From Planctomycetia bacterium (lineage in GTDB: Bacteria > Planctomycetota > PLA2 > JAEUHO01), in NCBI GenBank assembly GCA_030618975.1, contig JAUXCH010000046.1, positions 1-13,718 on the forward strand: a stretch of 13,718 nt of DNA, given 5' to 3'. Within the stretch, counting starts at the first letter, position 1. Each line of letters opens with the position of its first letter. The notes under the pieces are model-generated. The model worked only from the letters and a program-made list of their open reading frames with translations. It did no database searches and had not been told where the DNA came from. Position numbers and translations under genes: made by a program. This document shows positions 7,468-12,550 of the stretch, piece by piece.

Positions 7468-8664
7468 ATGAAGCACGCCGTCCGCACGATCCGTCCGTCC
7501 CGCCGCCTCGCCGCCCTCGAGGGCTACGCCTTCGACGAGGTGCGCAAGCGCGTCGACGCGCTCCGCGCCCAGGGTATCGAGCCGATCGACTTCGGCGTGG
7601 GAGATCCGACCGTGCCCACCCCGGCCTTCATCCGCGAGCGGCTCAAGACGGCGGTCGACGAGCGGGCCACCGCGGGCTATCCGTCCTACCAGGGCGATCC
7701 CGGCTACCGCCGCGCCTGCGCGGCGTGGATGGAGCGCCGGTTCGGGGTCGCCCTCGACCCCGACCGCGAGGTGTGCGCCACGATCGGCAGCAAGGAGGCC
7801 GTGTTCCACGCACCCGAGGGCATCCTCGATCCGGGCGACCTGATCCTCGTCCCGTCGCCCGGCTATCCGCCCTACAAGCGCGGGGCGCTCTTCGCCGAGG
7901 CCACGCCCTGGTTCTATCCCCTCCGCCGCGAGAATGGCTTCCTGCCCGACCTGGACGCGATTCCTCCCGACGTCGCGGACCGCGCCCGGGCCATCTGGGT
8001 CTGCTATCCCAACTCCCCCTCGGGCGCCGTCGCGGACCGTGCCTTCTACGAGCGGCTCGTCGAAAAGGCCGACCGGCACGACTGGGTCGTGCTCTCCGAC
8101 GAGGCCTACTCCGAGATCTACTTCGGCGACGAACCGCCCGTCTCCCTGATCGAGGTGCAGAAGGAAGGCAGCCTGGTCTTCTTCTCCATGTCGAAGCGCA
8201 GCGCCATGACGGGCTGGCGCATCGGGTGGGTCGCCGGCGACGAGGAGCTCGTCGCCCTCTTTCGCAAGGTCAAGACGAACGTCGACTCCGGCACCCCCAC
8301 CTTCATCCAGGACGCCGCCGTGGCGGCACTGGAGGACGAGACGCACGTCCGCGAGTTCCGCGACGCCTACCGCGAGAAGCGCGACATCCTGCTCGCCGCC
8401 TTCGCCGCCTCCGGCCTCGAGGACTGCACGCCCCCCGCCTCGCTCTACATCTGGCAGCAGGTGCCGGAGGGCATGAGCGGCATCGACTTCGCTGCTCGTC
8501 TGCTCGAGCCCGACATCGCCGCCGTCTGCACCCCCGGCGAGTGGATCTCGGACGTCGTCGCGGACGGGTCGAACCCCGGCGCCGGCTACGCCCGCTTCGC
8601 CCTCGTCCCCACGCTCGAGGACACGCAGCGAGCCGCCGACAAGATCGCCCAGCTCACGTGGTAG
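7468..8664 (+). CDS. LL-diaminopimelate aminotransferase-like PLP enzyme (class I/II fold)
   Basis: This is a fold-type I aminotransferase of 398 aa. Visible active-site landmarks are GYPSYQGDPGYR (70-81), GSKEAVFH (107-114), YPNSPSG (180-186, Asn182), DEAYSEIYF (211-219, Asp211 for the pyridine nitrogen), FSMSKRSAMTGWRIGW (239-254, Schiff-base Lys243) and GYARFALVPT (373-382, carboxylate-binding Arg376). GSKE, the KTNVDSG stretch (269-275) and the MTGWRIG ending of the lysine motif resemble LL-diaminopimelate aminotransferases (DapL, methanogen-type branch), so a lysine/peptidoglycan precursor role is likely. Related alanine/aspartate aminotransferases cannot be excluded. The start is the first ATG giving family homology; there is no clear Shine-Dalgarno. 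The last 28 codons are repeated as a decayed copy 1306 bp downstream. Confidence 0.88.
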   Translation: MKHAVRTIRPSRRLAALEGYAFDEVRKRVDALRAQGIEPIDFGVGDPTVPTPAFIRERLKTAVDERATAGYPSYQGDPGYRRACAAWMERRFGVALDPDREVCATIGSKEAVFHAPEGILDPGDLILVPSPGYPPYKRGALFAEATPWFYPLRRENGFLPDLDAIPPDVADRARAIWVCYPNSPSGAVADRAFYERLVEKADRHDWVVLSDEAYSEIYFGDEPPVSLIEVQKEGSLVFFSMSKRSAMTGWRIGWVAGDEELVALFRKVKTNVDSGTPTFIQDAAVAALEDETHVREFRDAYREKRDILLAAFAASGLEDCTPPASLYIWQQVPEGMSGIDFAARLLEPDIAAVCTPGEWISDVVADGSNPGAGYARFALVPTLEDTQRAADKIAQLTW

Positions 8665-8746
8665 CCGGACGCGGCGCCGGCGACAGAGGCACGTCGACGT
8701 CGAGCGGTGTCTCTACCTCCACCCTCAGCGGCAGGTGCTCGCTCGT
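8577..8746. repeat. Left copy of a ~170-bp direct repeat (aminotransferase/EEP tail junction)
   Basis: This stretch aligns without gaps to 9883-10052 at a constant offset of 1306 bp. Over 8581-8664 I count 7 differences in 84 bases; over the next ~76 bases about 12. Similarity fades near 8746. It holds the end of the intact aminotransferase gene and, tail to tail, the last part of a dead EEP gene. Its partner holds the opposite combination. Confidence 0.93.
8654..8746 (-). pseudogene. 3' remnant of an EEP-family gene
   Basis: On the minus strand this encodes about the last 29 residues of the protein encoded intact at 9960-10742, with its stop (complement of 8654-8656) at the equivalent place. 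The remnant reads SEHLPLRVEVETPLDVDVPL against SDHLPLMVELETPLHVDMPL in the intact gene. The catalytic Asp of the SDH motif has become Glu and about eight residues differ, so it is decaying. Upstream of 8746 the homology stops abruptly and unrelated DNA begins. As in the intact pair, it overlaps the aminotransferase stop by 11 bp. Confidence 0.85.
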
Positions 8747-8775
8747 CCTCGCGCCCCTCGGCGGCCTTCGACGGC

Positions 8776-9099
8776 CTAGCTCTCCTCTTCGCCGACGGGC
8801 TCGGAGCGCGTGCACACGTACCCGAGCTGGTTCGTGTCGATGAACCCGAAGTAGATGGGCTTTTCGCTCTGCAGGACGTGCAGGACGGTGTCGAGCTTCG
8901 AGATGGGGTACGCCAGGTTGACCCGGTGGGGCGGCGTGTGGTTGTTGGACGGTACGTTCTGTTCGTCGTTGTAGAACACGCAGCTCACGACGTTGTTGCC
9001 GCCGTGGTAGCAGTGGATGAAGGCGCCGATCGTCGCCTGCGCGTGCGTGCCGTAGAGCACGACCTTGTACGAATTGATCGGTGAAGAGACGAACGGCAT
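8776..9099 (-). CDS. Small conserved-looking protein of unknown function
   Basis: This encodes 107 aa that I do not recognise with confidence. It starts MPFVSSPINSYKVVLYGTHA and ends CTRSEPVGEEES, with alternating hydrophobic stretches suggesting a compact beta-rich soluble domain. It has no signal peptide or membrane segment. It is rich in Asn, His, Tyr and Cys and visibly less GC-rich than its neighbours, which suggests acquisition. It looks functional: the ATG at 9099 has GGGAGGG four bases upstream, and a good sigma-70-type promoter lies just before that. A longer frame from 9210 exists but would run over that promoter. It lies inside the duplicated-junction island, between the EEP remnant and the vapBC remnant, and is transcribed in the same direction as vapBC. 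I assign no function. Confidence 0.75.
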   Translation of the reverse strand: MPFVSSPINSYKVVLYGTHAQATIGAFIHCYHGGNNVVSCVFYNDEQNVPSNNHTPPHRVNLAYPISKLDTVLHVLQSEKPIYFGFIDTNQLGYVCTRSEPVGEEES

Positions 9100-9146
9100 G
9101 CTTCCCTCCCGGTGGGCCGAGGCACACTGACCTGCGACCGGCTCGG

Positions 9147-9176
9147 AGTGTAGTCCCGTCGCCGGAGCCCGGTCAA
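9147..9176 (-). promoter_or_regulatory. Sigma-70-type promoter for the 8776-9099 gene
   Basis: On the minus strand TTGACC (9176-9171) is followed after 18 bases by TACACT (9152-9147). Five of six match the -35 consensus and four of six the -10. Transcription would begin near 9140, giving a leader of about 40 bases that contains the GGGAGGG ribosome-binding site. This is the clearest two-box promoter in the window. Confidence 0.55.
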
Positions 9177-9326
9177 CCCGTACGTTTCCTGGAGCCACCG
9201 AGGGCCCCAACGCCGTGAAGGCGTGGTGTCGTGTCCCGCGATTGGCACTCGCGTCCCACTCAAAGACAGGTCGGATTCACGGTCTCCCGGGCTCATGCGT
9301 CTTGCCGGGCTCACGGGCTCGCCTTC
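9177..9326. other. Non-coding stretch inside the island
   Basis: No credible gene is seen on either strand. The only structures are a 5-bp perfect stem with a five-base loop at 9210-9224 (ACGCC/GGCGT) and a short direct repeat CCGGGCTCA at 9287-9295 and 9305-9313. It probably includes debris from the degraded toxin gene or from whatever event built the island. Confidence 0.5.
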
Positions 9327-9536
9327 TCAGGGGCTGACGGTCACAGGAGGAGCGAACACGCTCCGACGGCAGGACGAGGCCGTCGGCGTTGAACGTGTGA
9401 AGAGGCGCGTACCAGCTCGCCCCTCCACGGCGACCGACACGGAGGCGAGTCCGTGCCGATCGCGAACAGCGGCGCCGGGGGGAGCGTCGTCTCGATCGAT
9501 GGCCGCGTAGAGCGGGCCCGCGTCGATCAGGAGCAC
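9327..9536 (-). pseudogene. Degraded VapC-type PIN-domain toxin
   Basis: The frame opens with a GTG at 9536, ten bases inside the antitoxin gene, as vapC usually does. It encodes LLIDAGPLYAAIDRDDA, the classic PIN N-terminal strand with the first catalytic Asp and a DRDD block. After about 20 residues the similarity is lost, and the frame ends after 69 codons against about 130 in intact VapC. A different minus-strand frame (about 9414-9361) contains LHTFNADGLVLPSE, faintly like the C-terminal LxTFN strand of some PIN proteins, so an internal deletion plus frameshift is possible; that second piece is weak. The later acidic catalytic residues cannot be found, so the nuclease should be inactive. 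Confidence 0.6.
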
Positions 9537-9751
9537 GCCGGATCCGCTTCGGAGGCCAGGATCTCCTCGATCCGTTCCGAGATGTCCGGCCGGCCGTTAC
9601 GACCAGTACCGAACGAGCGGAGGGTCCGCCGGCCGACGTGAGCCTCGATCGCCTCGCGCGGCAGATCCGACATCGGGATCCCGCGCCGGGCGGCCTCGTG
9701 TCTCAACCGCGCGTCGAGCTCGTCGGACAGTTCGACCGTCGTTCGCTTCAC
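9527..9751 (-). CDS. VapB-type ribbon-helix-helix antitoxin
   Basis: This 74-aa protein would bind DNA as a dimer and neutralise a partner PIN ribonuclease. The N-terminal half, VKRTTVELSDELDARLRHEA (1-20), is a ribbon-helix-helix with the beta strand at residues 2-8 and helices at about 10-22 and 28-38. The C-terminal toxin-binding tail has FGTGRNGRPDISERIEEIL (47-65), very like classical VapB tails. I chose the GTG at 9751 because family homology begins exactly there; a longer frame to 9820 looks non-coding. There is no good Shine-Dalgarno. The gene overlaps the toxin frame by 10 bp. A perfect inverted repeat touches the start codon and is a plausible autoregulatory operator. With the toxin broken, this looks like an orphan antitoxin. 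Confidence 0.78.
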   Translation of the reverse strand: MKRTTVELSDELDARLRHEAARRGIPMSDLPREAIEAHVGRRTLRSFGTGRNGRPDISERIEEILASEADPACS

Positions 9752-9767
9752 GGCATGCCAGCATGCC
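9752..9767. promoter_or_regulatory. Palindrome abutting the vapB start: candidate operator
   Basis: GGCATGC-CA-GCATGCC is a perfect 7+7 inverted repeat with a 2-bp spacer, directly next to the antitoxin GTG (complement of 9749-9751). Ribbon-helix-helix antitoxins commonly repress their own operon through such short palindromes. It would also fold into a hairpin in RNA, but the 2-base loop makes a DNA-binding site more likely. The rest of 9768-9882 shows no gene. Confidence 0.5.
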
Positions 9768-9882
9768 CACGGGTGAGCGGCCGTCACCTGCTTCACTTTC
9801 CGGACCGTGAGGGCTCCCACGGAACGGTCGGCATCGCGGTGCTCGATTCGCGCATCCAGGTCGACCGCGCGAAGTCAGGCTC

Positions 9883-9970
9883 AGGCTCCGGCTACGCCCG
9901 CCGTGCCCTCGTCCCCACGCTCGAGGACACGCAGCGAGCCGCCGACGAGATCGCCCGGCTCACGCGGTAG
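9883..9970 (+). pseudogene. 3' remnant of the aminotransferase gene
   Basis: This repeats the last 28 codons and the stop of the aminotransferase gene, reading SGYARRALVPTLEDTQRAAD against AGYARFALVPTLEDTQRAAD in the intact copy. All seven base differences change the amino acid (Ala to Ser, Phe to Arg, Lys to Glu, Gln to Arg, Trp to Arg), the mark of a fragment under no selection in this frame. Upstream of about 9883 the homology ends abruptly and there is no start for it. Its last 11 bases overlap the end of the intact EEP gene. Confidence 0.88.
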
Positions 9971-10052
9971 CCGGGCGCGGCGTCGGCGGCAGCGGCATGT
10001 CGACGTGGAGCGGCGTCTCGAGCTCCACCATCAGCGGCAGGTGGTCGCTCGC
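9883..10052. repeat. Right copy of the ~170-bp direct repeat
   Basis: Partner of 8577-8746 in the same orientation. It contains the dead aminotransferase tail and the 3' end of the intact EEP gene. The two copies bracket an island so that a 1306-bp unit could be lost by recombination between them, leaving both flanking genes whole. Confidence 0.93.
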
Positions 10053-10742
10053 CACGCGCGTCGTGTCGTCGAGCACGCCGGCGCAGTGGTGGCAGCGGAC
10101 GGGGTCGCGGTAGAGGACCTTGTCGAGCGCCACGATCGGCCGCCGACTCGGCCACGTACGCGCGCCGCGCTTCGGATGGTGGTCGTTTCGCGCCAGGTGA
10201 AAGCCCCAGTCCTTCATGACCTCGTGAACCAGTCGCCGCCCCCACTCGTTCCAGTCGCCCGCGATGACCAGCGGCTGGTCGGGCAGGGCACCCCGAAACA
10301 CGTGGGCCAGCAGGCGCCGCAGCTGGATGCGTCGCTCGAGGTGCATGAGCCCGAGGTGCACGTTGGCGAGCATCCACCCGTGCGGGGGGCCGGTCATGAC
10401 GCGGGTGACGAGGGCGCTGCGCCGCTTCTTCGGCGGCACCGTGAGATTCACGTTGTGCACGTCCCGCAGGGGGAACTTCGACAGCGTGAGGTTCCCGTAC
10501 GCGCCGTTCTTCACCCTCACGTTCAGGCCGAGCGCCGTGTGCGGATAGCCCAGCTCGCGCGCCAGCTTGTTCCCCTGCCGTTCCCGTTTCGACCGGGGCA
10601 CGACCTCGTCGACCTCCTGGAGACAGACCACGTCGGCGTCCAGCTCCCGGAGCACCTCGATCGTCCTGTCCAGCCGGTAGGCCCGGTCCGTCCCGATGCC
10701 CTTGTGGATGTTCCACGTGACGATGCGGAGCTTCGAGGTCAT
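9960..10742 (-). CDS. Endonuclease/exonuclease/phosphatase (EEP) family metal-dependent hydrolase
   Basis: This 260-aa enzyme has the complete DNase I/exonuclease III-like active-site set: TWNIHKGIG (9-17, Asn11), LQEVDE (41-46, Glu43), NVHLGL (127-132, His129), AGDWNEWG (161-168, Asp163 and Asn165), ALDKVLYR (205-212, Asp207) and SDHLPLMVE (232-240, Asp233 and His234). The family cleaves phosphodiester or phosphomonoester bonds in nucleic acids, sugar phosphates or lipids with Mg2+. The WNIHKG form is common in uncharacterised bacterial members, so the substrate is not known. No signal peptide is visible, so it is probably cytoplasmic. The ATG at 10742 begins the homology; GGAG lies rather far upstream (14 bases). 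It ends tail to tail over the aminotransferase remnant and is divergent from the toroid-protein gene, 78 bp away. Confidence 0.87.
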   Translation of the reverse strand: MTSKLRIVTWNIHKGIGTDRAYRLDRTIEVLRELDADVVCLQEVDEVVPRSKRERQGNKLARELGYPHTALGLNVRVKNGAYGNLTLSKFPLRDVHNVNLTVPPKKRRSALVTRVMTGPPHGWMLANVHLGLMHLERRIQLRRLLAHVFRGALPDQPLVIAGDWNEWGRRLVHEVMKDWGFHLARNDHHPKRGARTWPSRRPIVALDKVLYRDPVRCHHCAGVLDDTTRVASDHLPLMVELETPLHVDMPLPPTPRPATA

Positions 10743-10757
10743 GGCGGGCTGCTGATC

Positions 10758-10776
10758 TCCGGCTTTCGTAGCCGGA
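10758..10776. promoter_or_regulatory. Perfect 7-bp stem-loop in the EEP/toroid divergent gap
   Basis: TCCGGCT, five bases, then AGCCGGA. It lies 16-34 bases upstream of the EEP start and 45-63 bases before the toroid gene's GTG, in a 78-bp shared promoter region. It could be an operator or a leader hairpin on the EEP transcript. No strong -10/-35 pair is seen; TTGATA at 10803-10808 is only a weak candidate. Confidence 0.35.
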
Positions 10777-10820
10777 ACGGTACCACCGCGGGGCCGCCTG
10801 CGTTGATAGCCTCGGACACC

Positions 10821-12257
10821 GTGACTGCGCGCCTGTGCCCCCTCCTGCTCCTCTCGCTGCTCGCGGCCCCGGCGCTCGGGCCCGCCGCAGCCGGCGAGCC
10901 CCCGCCCTCGCCGGCCGCCGTGGACGCGGCGATCGAGAAGGGCGTGGCCTGGCTCCTCGCCGAGCAGCGCGCCGACGGGACCTGGGGTACGGGCAGCCGG
11001 GCCTTCGGCCACACCGTCCTCGCCGCCTACGCCCTGCTCCACACCGGCCTCGCGCCCGAGGACAAGGGCTTCGCCAAGGCGCTCAGGTGGCTCGACCGGC
11101 ACGGTCCGGGCCTGAGACGTTCTCGCGACAAGGACGCGGACACCTACTCCACCTCGCTCCTCGTCCTCTTCCTGCGCGACCGCGGCCTCGCACACGAGCC
11201 CCGCATGCAGCGGGCGGTCGCCCTCCTCACCAGGAGCCAGGCCGCCAACGGCCAGTGGAGCTACGCCCCCAAGGCGGGTCGGAAGGTTCACGGCGCGGGC
11301 GACAACAGCAACGCGCAGTTCGCCGTGCTCGCGCTCGGCGCCGCCGCGGGCGAAGGCCTGCCCGTCGACGAGGAGGTCCTGAAGCGCGCGTGGCGCTGGT
11401 GGCGCGAGGCCGCCCAGAAGGACGGGGGGTTCGGCTACTCCTCCGGAGGATCCCGGGCGTCGGCGAGCACCGGGTCCATGACGGCTGCGGGCGTCGCGTC
11501 GGTCGCCATCCTCGAGGCGGCCCTCGCCGGGCGTGCGACCGACACGCGCGACGAGGACGTCCCGACGAGCCGGCTCCTCGACCGCGCAATCCGGCGGCTC
11601 GCCGCGGGCTTTCGAATCGACAGGAACTTCGGCCCCGCGCAGGGCGGCGCCGGCCAGCGTCAACGCAAGGGGGGGCGCGGCTGGGTCCACTACTTCCTCT
11701 GGAGCGTCGAGCGCGCGATGGTGCTCTCGGGCCGCGAGCGCCTCGGCGAACGCGACTGGTACGCCGAAGGCGCTGCCCACCTGCTCGCCACGCAGAAGAA
11801 GGACGGCTCCTGGCGCGGCGAGCACCCGCTCTACGCGACTTGCTTCGCGCTGCTCTTCCTGACGCGCGCCGCCGATCCGCCGCGCGCGTTCACGCCGCCC
11901 GGCCGTCCGCTCGGTCCCGTGACCGGAGACGAGCGGCCGCCAGGAGAAGAACCTCCGCCCGCGCGCTTGCCCGTCGGCGACGTGCAGGACTGGCTCGCCC
12001 GCGGCCTGGCACCGTGCGACCTCGTGCAGGCCTGCCTCCTTCTCGGCCCGCAGAGCCTTTCCCTGCTCGCCGACGCCCTCGGCGCGCCGGACCCGAAGGT
12101 GAGGCAGCGCGCAAACGAGACGCTTCGCGCGCTGCTCGGCGACGACCGGGTGGGCCGCGCCGACGTCCACCCCCTCGCCCGCGGCCGCCTGAAGCTCTGG
12201 ATCCGCAAGAACCGGCGCTTCCTCGAGGCCACAGACGGCAGGTTCCGCGTGCCGTAG
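10821..12257 (+). CDS. Secreted squalene-cyclase/prenyltransferase-repeat (alpha/alpha toroid) protein
   Basis: This 478-aa protein starts with a signal peptide, MTARLCPLLLLSLLAAPALG, with Ala-rich cleavage near 24-25. Toroid repeats follow with QW-like turns: EQRADGTWG (48-56), SQAANGQWSY (139-148), AQKDGGFGYSSGG (198-210) and TQKKDGSWRG near 330, plus a DNSNAQFAVLALG block (161-173) and STGSMTAAGVASVAI (216-230). The DxDD acid motif of squalene-hopene cyclases is absent, so cyclase activity is unlikely. Exported proteins of this kind are common in Planctomycetota and have no assigned function. The last ~90 residues are helical with a HEAT-like PDPKVRQRANETLRALLG. The GTG at 10821 is chosen because the signal peptide starts there; no Shine-Dalgarno is visible. 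A strong stem-loop follows 56 bp after the stop. Confidence 0.82.
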   Translation: MTARLCPLLLLSLLAAPALGPAAAGEPPPSPAAVDAAIEKGVAWLLAEQRADGTWGTGSRAFGHTVLAAYALLHTGLAPEDKGFAKALRWLDRHGPGLRRSRDKDADTYSTSLLVLFLRDRGLAHEPRMQRAVALLTRSQAANGQWSYAPKAGRKVHGAGDNSNAQFAVLALGAAAGEGLPVDEEVLKRAWRWWREAAQKDGGFGYSSGGSRASASTGSMTAAGVASVAILEAALAGRATDTRDEDVPTSRLLDRAIRRLAAGFRIDRNFGPAQGGAGQRQRKGGRGWVHYFLWSVERAMVLSGRERLGERDWYAEGAAHLLATQKKDGSWRGEHPLYATCFALLFLTRAADPPRAFTPPGRPLGPVTGDERPPGEEPPPARLPVGDVQDWLARGLAPCDLVQACLLLGPQSLSLLADALGAPDPKVRQRANETLRALLGDDRVGRADVHPLARGRLKLWIRKNRRFLEATDGRFRVP

Positions 12258-12313
12258 CCCGCGCCCGCCGTCCGACGGTCGCGGGATCCGCAATCGACGG
12301 GCTGCCTCCGGCG

Positions 12314-12337
12314 TGGAAGGCCGCTGCCGGCCTTCCA
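12314..12337. terminator. Strong 10-bp stem-loop after the toroid gene
   Basis: A perfect 10-bp inverted repeat (TGGAAGGCCG paired with CGGCCTTCCA) with a four-base loop lies 56 bp after the toroid stop and 214 bp before the lipoprotein start. There is no T-tract on either strand, so a classical intrinsic terminator is not proven. It is the only strong structure in 12258-12550, a 293-bp gap otherwise without a gene I can support. Confidence 0.45.
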
Positions 12338-12513
12338 GGTCACGGGCCGTTCCCGTCGGGAGGCCCTCGAAGCCGTCCGCGGCTGGAATCAGGAGTCTCT
12401 CCAGCCCCTCCCCGCGGCTACTGGCGCGTCCAGAGGAAGAACCTGGAGGCCGTGCAGCACGGCGTCGATCGTCGCGCAAGCCAGTGCCCATGCGGGACGG
12501 ACGCCCGTGCCGG

Positions 12514-12519
12514 TAGAAT
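12514..12519 (+). promoter_or_regulatory. -10-like TAGAAT before the lipoprotein gene
   Basis: TAGAAT matches TATAAT at five of six positions and lies 31 bases before the lipoprotein ATG, leaving room for a leader of about 25 bases that contains GGGGAGG. No convincing -35 is seen. Confidence 0.35.
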
Positions 12520-12550
12520 GGGGATCCACTCCAGGACCGGGGAGGCATCC

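Noticed and set aside
9223..9510. Plus-strand 95-codon frame in the island
   Set aside because: It has no motif, no ribosome-binding site and overlaps the PIN-domain remnant on the other strand.
8747..9882. Insertion sequence between the direct repeats
   Set aside because: There is no transposase, no terminal inverted repeats, and the flanking repeats are diverged gene tails rather than short target duplications.
9638..9970. Plus-strand 110-codon frame ending in the aminotransferase tail as a new fusion gene
   Set aside because: Its first part is antisense to the vapB gene and its last part is a decayed duplicate of the aminotransferase end; no ribosome-binding site is seen.
10743..12548. 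Minus-strand open frame extending the EEP gene far upstream across the toroid gene
   Set aside because: EEP homology begins at the ATG at 10742. The extension is antisense to a gene with a signal peptide and QW-like repeats.
12389..12550. In-frame upstream extension of the lipoprotein gene
   Set aside because: The frame is open, but the ATG at 12551 has a near-perfect ribosome-binding site and begins a proper lipoprotein signal peptide.
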